Made by a program: the position numbers and the translations under genes. DNA of 27,345 nt. Origin: Spirochaetales bacterium (GTDB taxonomy: Bacteria > Spirochaetota > Spirochaetia > SZUA-6). The notes under the pieces were generated by a model. It saw only the letters and a list, made by a program, of their open reading frames with translations. It had not been told where the DNA came from and made no database searches. Below are positions 1 to 7,400 of the stretch, one piece after another (within the stretch, counting starts at the first letter, position 1; each line of letters begins with the position of its first letter). The stretch covers positions 1 to 27,345 of the forward strand of contig QILZ01000327.1 in NCBI GenBank assembly GCA_003233545.1. The letters run 5' to 3'.

Positions 1-17
1 AGTATAATTTTCACAAA

Positions 18-82
18 GGGGGGGTCAACATACCGATTATGTGGGGGTCAGTATTGTGATTTTAGGGGGGTCAGTATTTTGA
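18..82. repeat. Three G-rich direct repeats at 23-bp period
   Basis: Three copies of a G5-7 run followed by TCA lie at an exact 23-bp period (the TCA triplets begin at 25, 48 and 71). The second and third copies share GGGGGTCAGTATT-TGA; the first is more diverged. Multiple spaced terminal repeats of this sort are a known feature of IS21-family ends, so this may be the edge of an insertion sequence lying outside the window. No transposase is visible to prove it. The array is too short to be CRISPR. Confidence 0.55.
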
Positions 83-170
83 AAAATGACAAAAGAAGAG
101 CATTATTCTTAAAATCTATAAGAAACTACTTAATATTAAGAAAACCCCATTTAATTGGGATGAATTAGCT

Positions 171-422
171 TTGTTATTTTTCTCTTCAACAAGTAGCATA
201 GCTATAACTGCAGCATTTTCGATAAATTCTATTGATACACAGTTGTATTTTTTATTATTTACCTTATTGCCAATAATATCTGGCGGTTCACTTATTTTTA
301 TAATAATGTATAAGTTCTATAAATTTAAAATTGGAAAAGAAGATGTTGAAATAATTTTAGAAGAATTGAAACCGATAAATAATGCAATATGTAATGAGGA
401 GGGTGAAAATGGAAATGAATGA
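171..422 (+). CDS. Small membrane protein, 2 TM segments, possibly 5'-truncated
   Basis: The product is 83 aa with two hydrophobic stretches (about residues 8-20 and 26-47), followed by a basic patch (KFYKFKIGK) and an acidic tail. This suggests an inner-membrane protein with a small cytoplasmic tail. The family is not recognised. The start is uncertain: TTG at 171 has no good ribosome-binding site, and the frame stays open back to the stop at 87-89 without an ATG. The translated upstream segment (ending KTPFNWDELA) reads like genuine protein. The original 5' end may therefore have been cut by the G-rich repeat element just upstream. The gene overlaps the protease gene by 14 nt, so the two are probably translationally coupled and act together. 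Confidence 0.5.
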   Translation: MLFFSSTSSIAITAAFSINSIDTQLYFLLFTLLPIISGGSLIFIIMYKFYKFKIGKEDVEIILEELKPINNAICNEEGENGNE

Positions 423-1194
423 TACTGCTAATCAATTATTGTTTACTACTGTCCCTATTTGGTCTGTAAAAAGGGATGGAACAACCTCTTCTGGAACGGG
501 ATTTATATTTACTAAGATTATTAATAGTAATACTAATTTTTTATTTATTGTTACAAATAAACACGTTGTTGAGAATTCAAGAAATGGTACAATTGCATTT
601 GTAAAAAAAGAAAATAACAAGCCGAATCTGGGAGAAAGAATAACTGTTCAAATTGATGGCGAATTATTAACAAGCAATATGGATGATGAGTTAGATATTG
701 CCATTTTCCCATTGGGGCCGATATTAAATCAATTAGGAGAAAATAGGATTACAATATTTTTTAAAGCTATTACCAAAGAAATAATGCCTAATGAAGATGT
801 TATTAATGAAATGTCAGCTATAGAGAATATAACATTTATTGGATATCCTAATGGCATTTATGATAAACATAATAATACACCAATTATTAGGCAAGGAATT
901 ACTGCAACTCCATATTGGAATGATTTTAATGATAAACCGGAGTTTTTAATAGACGCAGGCGTTTATCCAGGCTCATCAGGTAGTCCTGTATTCATATATA
1001 ATAGAGGGACTTATCCATCAAAGAATGATATTGTAGTAGGGAATAGGATACTTTTCCTGGGAATGTTATCTTCGAGTTTTTTAAGAAATGAAAATGAATA
1101 TTCAAAAACTTATCTTGGTTTAGGTAAAGTTCTAAAAGGAAGAGAAATAAGTAAATTTATAGATGATAAACTCAAGGAATATAATTCTATGTAA
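409..1194 (+). CDS. Trypsin-like serine protease (S1 fold)
   Basis: This is a 261-aa trypsin-like peptidase. The catalytic triad is readable: His52 in TNKHVV, Asp96 in DELDIAIF and Ser190 in PGSSGSP, with the usual S1/Trypsin_2 order and spacing. It has no signal peptide, no PDZ domain and no transmembrane segment, so it is expected to be cytosolic, possibly held at the membrane by the upstream 2-TM protein. The start at 409 is preferred over the in-frame ATG at 382 because AGGAGG lies at 398-403. The gene is AT-rich compared with the housekeeping genes in the window and sits beside mobile DNA, which suggests horizontal acquisition. Stand-alone trypsin-like proteases of this kind occur in bacterial defence islands, but nothing else here proves a defence role. 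The substrate is unknown. Confidence 0.8.
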   Translation: MEMNDTANQLLFTTVPIWSVKRDGTTSSGTGFIFTKIINSNTNFLFIVTNKHVVENSRNGTIAFVKKENNKPNLGERITVQIDGELLTSNMDDELDIAIFPLGPILNQLGENRITIFFKAITKEIMPNEDVINEMSAIENITFIGYPNGIYDKHNNTPIIRQGITATPYWNDFNDKPEFLIDAGVYPGSSGSPVFIYNRGTYPSKNDIVVGNRILFLGMLSSSFLRNENEYSKTYLGLGKVLKGREISKFIDDKLKEYNSM

Positions 1195-1313
1195 CAAAAG
1201 TTTTGGAGCAGTCGCCGTCTATCCCCCCCAGATTAATAGAATTTTATCATGGGAAAATACTTAAAGAAAGTCTTTTTACGCTTTTTCTACAGTCTCAACA
1301 TCCAAATGACCAG

Positions 1314-1345
1314 CGCCCTCGCAGGAGCGTAGCGACGAGAAGGCG
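1314..1345. repeat. GC-rich hairpin with GGAGCGTAGCGACGA core
   Basis: The arms CGCC-c-TCG (1314-1321) and CGA-gaa-GGCG (1336-1345) can pair with a small bulge around a 14-nt loop. The core GGAGCGTAGCGACGA resembles short palindromic intergenic elements seen dispersed in many bacterial genomes. It lies in an otherwise AT-rich gap, so it stands out by composition. A REP-like element is the simplest reading. It has no U-tract, so it is not a rho-independent terminator. Confidence 0.4.
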
Positions 1346-1388
1346 TCTGTGTCCATTTGATTGTTATGCATACTCATAGCTGTCCAAA

Positions 1389-1559
1389 TTAGAAAAAGTC
1401 AAGTTCAGGTTGAAGGATCTTTGGTGGTGAATGAGAATAAGCATGAAAAGGAGCATTAAGCCAATCCCATATATTTCTTCTGGAAAAAAGGTTTGTAGGC
1501 AGAATTGAAGATAGAGTATATAAAGACCAACCGAAAGTAGATTTAAACTTAAAATAAGA
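1389..1559 (-). pseudogene. C-terminal coding relic interrupted by the IS
   Basis: On the minus strand a 56-codon open frame runs out of the insertion-sequence boundary at 1559 to a stop at 1391-1389. It contains FGWSLYTLSSILPTNLF, then RRNIWDWLNAPF and the ending KILQPELDFF. The aromatic-rich composition and defined stop look like the C-terminus of a real protein whose 5' part was removed when the IS1595-type element landed. The style recalls transposase C-termini, but I cannot assign a family. Together with the hairpin it accounts for most of the 1195-1558 gap; I see nothing else in that gap. Confidence 0.4.
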
Positions 1560-1583
1560 GGCTATGTTGGGAGCGTGTGTTGA
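1559..1583 (+). repeat. Left terminal inverted repeat of the IS
   Basis: The 25-bp repeat begins AGGCTATGTTGGGA and pairs with 2818-2794. The only two mismatches are at the 15th and 16th bases (GC here, AA in the other copy). Confidence 0.88.
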
Positions 1584-2708
1584 AAATTGCTACCCAACCC
1601 AGTTTCAAAGGGCAGTGCGGGTTTGAAGCGGATATCCGCACACCTGGTACGATAGAATGCAGCGCCCGCACTGCGCAGAATGCTCTCCGCAGTAGCCCGA
1701 ACGGTCATCCCCTTGTTTTCAACATCCCAGCCGAGCCAGACCACATAGTTGTTCAAATGCTTGGTTGACACATTCTTGAAATTCCCTACGAAATTCTTTA
1801 ACTGACCATGCAAATTATTGGCGCGCTGCAGGTTGTATAACCCTTTCCGGCTCTCCGTCTTGTTTTTTAGCTGAATAATCTCAAGATGGTTTTCCCGAGC
1901 AAACTTACGATCAGAGGAATCCTTGTCTGTAACTAACACGGCTCCTTCTAGAATGTGATCATCATAGGCCATATGAAGAAAATCAGCGGAGACCTTGCCC
2001 CGGCCTGCTGCCATTCCATGTACTTTGCCTGTCCGGTCTATCGCACAGGGAACGCACACCTTCTGCCTGCTTAGGCCACGTGTACTCGTCGCTTTACCTC
2101 TGCTTGTGCTTATGACCGGATTCACAGTGCTTCTTGTACGCAGAGGACTTGGGGGTATCATTATCATCTGCTCCTCGGTGCTCTTGTTTCGGCTTATTCA
2201 GGTTTGCAGCTGCATTGCAGTTGCCTTTGAAATTATCAGGAAAATAGGTCTCATCCGATTCAACAATACCGGATAACTGCTTTTGATCATCCGCATTAAG
2301 AGCCTGCAGGATCTTGTGACGCCAAAAAAATGCCGTCTGCAAATCAATATCGCAAATTTCTGCGGACTTCCTTAATGACAGTTTATTGGCCATGCATTCA
2401 CAGTATTTCACCCAGACAGAGATGTCTTTTTTCGTTCCAGAAAGAATAGATCCGGTGGTGCTTCCAAAGGTTTTTCCACAGTCGACACAGATATACCGCT
2501 GTTTTCCATTGCGTGTTCCGTTGCGGCGTATATGAGTTTTACGACAGTGGGGGCACTTGGCACCTGCGGAAAATCGTTGTTCATCGATGAGCTGAGAAAT
2601 ACTGGACTGAATATGTGGGTTGAGTTTCTGATCAATCGTGGTCCGAAGCTCTTCGAGTTCCAATCGGGAGAGGGAAGAAATTAGATTCACCAGATCCTTT
2701 TTTTCCAT
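1562..2708 (-). pseudogene. IS1595-family transposase, frameshifted
   Basis: The 5' half (2708 to about 2100) encodes an N-terminal helical segment, a zinc ribbon (Cys52, Cys55, Cys74, Cys77), a helix-turn-helix-like region and the first DDE aspartate (ESDETYF, Asp152). The 3' half continues in another frame (about 2099 to 1562) from RGKATSTRGLSRQKVC through TDKDSSDRKF to the conserved NLQRANNLHGQLKNF block near the C-terminus. The halves join if one base is skipped near 2097-2102; read straight, the first frame meets TAA at 2096-2094. This is a +1 change, unlike the -1 slippage used by some IS families, so a disabling mutation or a sequencing error is more likely than programmed frameshifting. 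ATG at 2708 follows an AAGGATGGAATTCC leader. Confidence 0.85.
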
Positions 2709-2793
2709 GGAATTCCATCCTTATGATGAATGAATTTTTATAATATAAGTATATACTAAATTATTCATATTGGCTATGATAATAGGCTAAAAA

Positions 2794-2818
2794 TCAACAC
2801 ACTTTCCCAACATAGCCT
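2794..2818 (-). repeat. Right terminal inverted repeat of the IS
   Basis: This is the complement of the left repeat with two mismatches, and it marks the transposase-promoter-proximal end of the element. Confidence 0.88.
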
Positions 2819-2880
2819 ACATCTATTGATTTATTCCTAAATAAAAGCCGGTTATAGTGCCTGTTATGAAGGTGTAAGCG

Positions 2881-3021
2881 TTATTGTATAATGAATCTCT
2901 CCCGCAGCAGAGCCTCAATAAGATTAATAATCTTCTTCTTTACCGTCTGTATTCCGGTACACGGAAGCGACGGCAGGTAGTAATATGCCTGAATGAAGGG
3001 GCGGCAGATTAGTAATTGCTT
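2881..3021 (-). pseudogene. C-terminal coding relic, family unknown
   Basis: A 46-codon minus-strand frame, with no start codon, ends at TAA 2883-2881. It contains CRPFIQAYYYLPSLPCTG followed by a lysine-rich helix and the ending LREREFII-like tail (LLRERFIIQ). The stretch looks protein-like but is not recognised. With the fragment at 3062-3190 it may derive from a single decayed gene. The rest of the 2819-3248 gap shows no other feature. Confidence 0.25.
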
Positions 3022-3061
3022 TTATTGTAGATAGTTATGTAGTAGGTCATCTAATGGGTCG

Positions 3062-3190
3062 TTACTTGATGTACCAACTTTTCCAGATATTCACCAACAC
3101 CTTTCTTAAATATCTTTCTACGGTATCTGGTCGATATCCCTATATGATACCTCGTATAATATACTGGTGTGTTTGTTTCCGATATTCCAT
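3062..3190 (-). pseudogene. Decayed coding fragment with in-frame stop
   Basis: From ATG 3190 the frame reads MEYRKQTHQYIIRGII, then TAG, then GYRPDTVERYLRKV and so on to TAA at 3064-3062. The segment after the stop resembles a DNA-binding or transposase helix. Only the continuous protein-like composition across the stop supports a former gene; the family is not identified. Confidence 0.25.
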
Positions 3191-3248
3191 GCTTCAGAGT
3201 ATATCACAAGACAGCGGGTCGCTTACATCTTAGGATTACGTTAAAGCA

Positions 3249-4220
3249 CTAAAAAAGGTCGATATCGACATCGAGCCCTTTTTTAGTCTGCCCGGTGAAA
3301 GATTGGGCAAATCCTGCACGGCGTATCAGCCGGTATTCCGTATTTGCCTTTTTTCGTAGGAATTTAATGTGTTTAAGAGAAGCATTGCAATTGGGTCCGA
3401 CTCCGCCGGGGACCGGGGTTACGGCAGCTGCCTTTCCCTTTACGGCATTCGTGTCCACATCACCTACAATTCTATAGCCTCTTTTAGCAGAAGGATCCTC
3501 GATTCGGTTAATGCCTACATCGATAATAACCGATCCTTCCTTTATCATATCGGCGGTAACAAAATGAGGCTTTCCCAGTGCAGCGATTATAATGTCAGCC
3601 TGACGTGTAAAAGCGGCTATGTCTTTTGTTCTGGAATGACAGACGGTAACAGTGGCATTTCCTGCAGCGTCCTTCATGAGAAGCAGAATGGCGAGCGGCA
3701 GTCCTACAATCTGGCTTCTGCCGATAATAACCGCATGTTTCCCGTTAATCTCTATATTTTCATGTTTAAGTATTTCTATAATGCCCCTCGGTGTACATGG
3801 TATAAATCTGGGATTTCCCTTTGCAAGCAGGCCCATATTGTTGGGATGGAAACCGTCAACATCCTTTGCAGGATCGATCGTATCCATAATCGTATCGGTA
3901 TATTTTCTTAGTCGATCCGGCAGAGGGAGCTGGACAAGAATTCCGTCTATGGTTTCATCACGATTCCATAGATTTATCTGTTCTATGATTTCTTTAAAGG
4001 TACTGCCGCTTTCCAGGTCCATGTGGAAAGACCTAAATCCTGTTTCTTCCGTTCTTTTAATTTTACTGCGTATATAGCTTTTAGAAGCAGGATTGTCACC
4101 GATTAGCAGAGTTGCAAGACCGGGAACCCGTCCGTAGTTAACCCTGTACTTTTTAACCTTTTGCCTGATTTCCTCGTATATTTCTCCGGAAATTGCTTTG
4201 CCGTCGATAATTTTACCCAT
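3249..4220 (-). CDS. folD: Methylenetetrahydrofolate dehydrogenase/cyclohydrolase, 3' frameshift
   Basis: FolD interconverts 5,10-methylene-, methenyl- and 10-formyl-tetrahydrofolate in the cytosol. Family motifs are clear up to residue 276: YIRSKIK with catalytic Lys53, GILVQLPLP, the NADP-binding IIGRSQIVGLPLA and finally PGGVGP. After that the frame departs from the family. Skipping one base (3392) restores IAMLLLNTLNSYEKR to a TGA at 3328-3326, giving the normal length of about 300 aa. Relative to the family signature PGGVGPMT, five bases are missing (Met-Thr codons minus one base). The open frame read as written instead has a foreign 47-residue tail. The gene is therefore either mutated in an essential loop or contains a sequence error. 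GAGGAGGT precedes ATG 4220. Confidence 0.9.
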   Translation of the reverse strand: MGKIIDGKAISGEIYEEIRQKVKKYRVNYGRVPGLATLLIGDNPASKSYIRSKIKRTEETGFRSFHMDLESGSTFKEIIEQINLWNRDETIDGILVQLPLPDRLRKYTDTIMDTIDPAKDVDGFHPNNMGLLAKGNPRFIPCTPRGIIEILKHENIEINGKHAVIIGRSQIVGLPLAILLLMKDAAGNATVTVCHSRTKDIAAFTRQADIIIAALGKPHFVTADMIKEGSVIIDVGINRIEDPSAKRGYRIVGDVDTNAVKGKAAAVTPVPGGVGPNCNASLKHIKFLRKKANTEYRLIRRAGFAQSFTGQTKKGLDVDIDLF

Positions 4221-4242
4221 CTTTTAACCTCCTCTATGATTG

Positions 4243-4306
4243 GTTTAATTAGTTATTATCCTTAAAGTCAATTCGAATTGACAATCGGAATGTTCCATAA
4301 TAGTAT
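4243..4306. promoter_or_regulatory. Divergent folD / flavodoxin-like promoters with shared palindrome
   Basis: The perfect 16-bp palindrome GTCAATTCGAATTGAC (4267-4282) contains a -35-like TTGAC on each strand. Rightward: TTGACA (4278-4283), 17 bp, TAGTAT (4301-4306). Leftward: TTGACT (4271-4266), 17 bp, TTAAAC (4248-4243), a weak -10. A protein bound to the palindrome would cover both -35 boxes. Confidence 0.6.
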
Positions 4307-4337
4307 AAATTATCAACATAGAGCAAGGGAGGGATTC

Positions 4338-4772
4338 ATGTATCATATCGGTGTTATTTATGTACCCTGCGATATTGAAAAACAGCGTGTAATAGATATA
4401 ATAAGAAGAGCAACAGATTCCAAAAAATATGATATAAGAGTTAAAATGGCAGCCGATGCTGCAATGCCCGATATAGCGGCATCCGATATCATTATTTTTG
4501 CATCGGACAGCAGCAGTGATAATCCGATTAACAAGGATTATTCCGGGATTGTAAGGGCATTAAAGGGAATTAATCTGTCCGGAAGGGTAGCCGGTATTAT
4601 CTCCTTCGGCACGGATGATACGGTGAAAGCCTGGCAGAATGTACTTGAATATACCGGAATAACATGTCACGGTGAAAGCCTCGTTATTACGGATACAATA
4701 GATGAAGATAACATCCGAAAATGGTTAAAGTCTTTAATAAGAAAATATGAGGTTATTGTAAATGGAAGATAA
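4338..4772 (+). CDS. Flavodoxin-like-fold protein of unknown function
   Basis: The product is 144 aa. Alternating strands and helices (HIGVIYVP, then SDIIIFASDSSSD, then GRVAGIISFGTDDT, then HGESLVITD and a C-terminal helix) match the order of a flavodoxin-like alpha/beta fold. The usual FMN phosphate loop (T/S-x-T-G-x-T) is not present after the first strand, so flavin binding is doubtful. The start at 4338 follows AAGGGAGGG; a longer frame from 4278 would begin inside the -35 box. The gene overlaps apt by 11 nt, so the two are co-translated. Its role is not known. Confidence 0.7.
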   Translation: MYHIGVIYVPCDIEKQRVIDIIRRATDSKKYDIRVKMAADAAMPDIAASDIIIFASDSSSDNPINKDYSGIVRALKGINLSGRVAGIISFGTDDTVKAWQNVLEYTGITCHGESLVITDTIDEDNIRKWLKSLIRKYEVIVNGR

Positions 4773-5307
4773 AAATAAGAAGATATTCGATCTTGACAGT
4801 GCAATCAGAAAGGTGCCGGATTTTCCAAAGCCGGGAATTCTTTTTTATGATATTACGAGTGTTCTTATGAATCCGCAGGCACTTAAGTATTGTGTGGAAA
4901 AGATGGTCGGACTGGTGGATAAAAAGGCGGTTAATGCTATTGCGGCCGTTGAATCGAGAGGATTTCTTTTTGCGGCTCCGGTGGCATATACACTCGGTCT
5001 TCCTATAATACTGTTAAGAAAAAAGGGAAAACTTCCGGGTGAAACGTACAGAATAAATTTTGCACTTGAATACGGGGAGGATACGCTGGAAGTGCACAGG
5101 AGCGATATCTATTCGGGAATGAGAGTCGCTGTAGTGGATGATCTTATTGCTACGGGAGGCACACTGAAGGCCGCTTCCGAACTGCTCCGGAAGGGCGGTG
5201 CTTTAATAGAAGGGATATTTGCAGTTATAGGTCTTCCTTTTTTAAATTACAGCACTGTTCTTGCAGATTATGATGTGGTAACCCTGATCAGGTATAATGG
5301 TGAATAA
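4762..5307 (+). CDS. apt: Adenine phosphoribosyltransferase
   Basis: Apt converts adenine and PRPP to AMP in purine salvage in the cytosol. The 181-aa length is normal. Visible motifs are the N-terminal DFPKPGILFYDIT, VESRGFLFAAPVA, the flexible loop KKGKLPG and the PRPP-binding signature VAVVDDLIATGGT (residues 122-134). The start ATG lies within the end of the flavodoxin-like gene. The stop is 9 bp from the convergent end of hypE, and no terminator hairpin is visible between them. Confidence 0.96.
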   Translation: MEDKNKKIFDLDSAIRKVPDFPKPGILFYDITSVLMNPQALKYCVEKMVGLVDKKAVNAIAAVESRGFLFAAPVAYTLGLPIILLRKKGKLPGETYRINFALEYGEDTLEVHRSDIYSGMRVAVVDDLIATGGTLKAASELLRKGGALIEGIFAVIGLPFLNYSTVLADYDVVTLIRYNGE

Positions 5308-5316
5308 CGATATTTT

Positions 5317-6318
5317 TTAACATATGCGCGGAAGCAGTAAACCCCTCGGATAGTCCAGAATACGTTTCCCCCCTACCAGGGTTTCCAGGATAACCCTGCC
5401 GGGGTAAGCTTCTGTAACATTTCCGATAACTGCCGCTTCTTTGCCTGTTTCATGACGATGCAGAATATCGAGGACTTCCTGTGCGGAACCGGGATCGGTT
5501 ACTAAAGTCAGTACCCCTTCGTTTGCAATTTCTATCGGATTAAGGCCCAGGATGTCGGATACAGCACGGACATCCTCGTTTACGGGAATAGTGGACTCCC
5601 GTATATTAAGTCCGAAATTGTTTCCCGAGCAGATTTCATTAAGTATTGCAGCAAGCCCGCCTCTTGTCGTATCCCGCAGAAAACGCAGCCGGCTGCCAAG
5701 GTCGAACAAGCTGCGGCATAAGGGATAGAGGAGGGCAACATCGGACCTGATTTTAGAACCTATATTAATCGATTCCCTGCTTGCCATAATCGCTATGCCG
5801 TGAGAGCCGATTGGACCTGAGATGATTACGGCATCGTTAACACCGATCCGCGAGGCCGAGATGATTTCCGAATATTCTTTTATGCCGATACCCGAAGTAT
5901 TTATATAAATATTCCCTCCCTTACCGCTCGGTACAACCTTTGTATCTCCTGTTATTATATTAACCCCGGCACTATCTGCTGTGGACCGTATGGAGTTAAG
6001 TATACGGATAAGCTGTTCTATCGGGAAGCCTTCCTCTATAATAAGACCCAGCGAAAGGTACTGCGGCTTCGAGCCCGAGACAGACAGGTCATTGCATGTT
6101 CCGCAGACTGCCAGTTTACCGATATCTCCTCCCGGAAAGAAGACCGGATCTACAACATATGTATCCGTGGTAAAGGCAATCTTTCCGTTTGCCTCTATTA
6201 CTGCGGCATCTGATAGTTCGGTATAGATATTATTTTTCAGGATAGGGTAAATAATCTCTTCCGTCAGCTGCCTGGAAAGAGCTCCTCCGCTTCCGTGTTC
6301 AAGTTTTATATACTTCAT
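5317..6318 (-). CDS. hypE: Hydrogenase maturation factor HypE
   Basis: HypE dehydrates the thiocarbamate that HypF places on its C-terminal cysteine to thiocyanate. This is the source of the two cyanide ligands of the [NiFe] site. The 333-aa protein has the PurM/AIR-synthetase-like fold, with LEHGSGG at the N-terminus, TTDTYVVDPVFFPGG, DTRGGLAAILNE and the obligatory ending PRIC with Cys as last residue. The start is placed at 6318, not at the upstream in-frame ATG 6426, because MKYIKLEHGSGG is the family N-terminus. It also gives an ATGA overlap with the hypD stop. Confidence 0.96.
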   Translation of the reverse strand: MKYIKLEHGSGGALSRQLTEEIIYPILKNNIYTELSDAAVIEANGKIAFTTDTYVVDPVFFPGGDIGKLAVCGTCNDLSVSGSKPQYLSLGLIIEEGFPIEQLIRILNSIRSTADSAGVNIITGDTKVVPSGKGGNIYINTSGIGIKEYSEIISASRIGVNDAVIISGPIGSHGIAIMASRESINIGSKIRSDVALLYPLCRSLFDLGSRLRFLRDTTRGGLAAILNEICSGNNFGLNIRESTIPVNEDVRAVSDILGLNPIEIANEGVLTLVTDPGSAQEVLDILHRHETGKEAAVIGNVTEAYPGRVILETLVGGKRILDYPRGLLLPRIC

Positions 6319-7397
6319 ACCTTTATATCTCCGTATCTGTAATATGCTGCACATGCGCCTTCGGAGGAAACCATGCATGGACCTACAGGTTCTTCCGGAG
6401 TGCACGTTTTGCCGAACAGGGGACATTTAAGCGGTGATAGTTTTCCCTGAAGTACTTCTGCGCAGAGACATCCTGAGGGTTCATAATTGTACTCCTCTTT
6501 AAAGCCGAAGACATATTTGGCGTCCAGCCGGGAAAATTGCGGTCTAAGTTTTAAACCGCTTCCGGGAATTATTCCGAGACCTCTCCACAGTTCATCAGCC
6601 GGCTCCAGAAGCCTGTAGATAACATCACGGGCTCTGGAGTTGCCTTCGGCGCGAACGGCTCGTTTGTATGCATTTTCCACTTTATGAGTACCTTCCCGTA
6701 TCTGTCTTAAGATAAATAGTAAAGCAATAAGAATATCGTCCGGTTCGAATCCGGCAATAACTCCCGGTACTCCCCCCTCCTTTTCGAGAACATCTCTGTA
6801 CGGGTTCTCTCCTATGATGACGGATACGTGTCCCGGCAGCAGGAATGCATCGATCATGCTGTTCGGCATACCCAGGAGTGCTTCGAGAGCGACCGGTACT
6901 GTTTTAAATCCCGTATACAGATAAATATCCTTATTTTTTTCCTCTGCAGCCCGTAAAAATGTAGCCGCTATGGTGGGAATTGTTGTTTCGAAGCCTATGC
7001 CCAGAAAAACAAGAGGTTTGGTAACCGTTTCCCTGATTTTAAGAATCTCAAGAGGGGAATAGACGATGCGGACGGATCCGCTTCCCGTATAGCGGGATAA
7101 TGAAATACCTTCGGAACCCGGAACTTTCAGCATGTCTCCGAATGTTACGACAACCGCTCTGTCTTCCCGTACAAGGTTAATGGCATTGTCTATATAACCT
7201 GTAGGTGTTACGCATACAGGGCAGCCCGGCCCGGCTATTAAGTGAATATTGGGAGGTAGGAGGGAGTGTATCCCTGCTCTGCGTACGGAGACTGTGTGTG
7301 TACCGCAGACCTCCATAATTACGATATCCTTCTTAAGCCGGGACGCAATAGATCTTATTTCTTTCTTTATGCCGTCGATAGAATGGGATGATAACAT
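6315..7397 (-). CDS. hypD: Hydrogenase maturation factor HypD
   Basis: HypD is the [4Fe-4S] scaffold that, with HypC, assembles the Fe(CN)2CO unit. The 360-aa length is typical. Conserved segments are EVCGTHTVSVRRAGI, AGPGCPVCVTP, FLGIGFETT, LLPGHVSVIIG and the C-terminal cysteine cluster CLCAEVLQG, CPLFGKTC and GPCMVSSEGAC. It starts 3 bp after the hypC stop and overlaps hypE by 4 nt. Confidence 0.97.
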   Translation of the reverse strand: MLSSHSIDGIKKEIRSIASRLKKDIVIMEVCGTHTVSVRRAGIHSLLPPNIHLIAGPGCPVCVTPTGYIDNAINLVREDRAVVVTFGDMLKVPGSEGISLSRYTGSGSVRIVYSPLEILKIRETVTKPLVFLGIGFETTIPTIAATFLRAAEEKNKDIYLYTGFKTVPVALEALLGMPNSMIDAFLLPGHVSVIIGENPYRDVLEKEGGVPGVIAGFEPDDILIALLFILRQIREGTHKVENAYKRAVRAEGNSRARDVIYRLLEPADELWRGLGIIPGSGLKLRPQFSRLDAKYVFGFKEEYNYEPSGCLCAEVLQGKLSPLKCPLFGKTCTPEEPVGPCMVSSEGACAAYYRYGDIKV

Positions 7398-7400
7398 TAT

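Larger units (their letters stand above)
1559..2818 (-). mobile_element. IS1595/ISXO2-type insertion sequence
   Basis: This 1.26-kb element is bounded by 25-bp inverted repeats (1559-1583 and 2794-2818) that match at 23 of 25 positions. They begin AGGCTATGTTGGGA and end GTGTGTTGA. Inside is one transposase gene on the minus strand with a zinc ribbon and ISXO2-like DDE domain, broken by a frameshift. The transposase stop codon lies inside the left repeat. No 8-bp target duplication is visible in the flanks (left AAAATAAG, right ACATCTAT). That suggests an old insertion, or rearrangement after insertion. Confidence 0.88.

Noticed and set aside
18..82. Short CRISPR-like repeat array
   Set aside because: The units are only 23 bp apart in total, with no spacer-sized unique sequence and no cas genes.
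1995..2276. 93-aa plus-strand hydrophobic frame
   Set aside because: It is antisense to the transposase; the hydrophobicity comes from the complementary strand.
3369..3911. 180-aa plus-strand frame opposite folD
   Set aside because: It lies entirely antisense to a clear folD and shows no protein-like motifs.
6319..6426. Longer HypE start
   Set aside because: The added residues are read from hypD coding sequence in another frame, and the family N-terminus begins at 6318.
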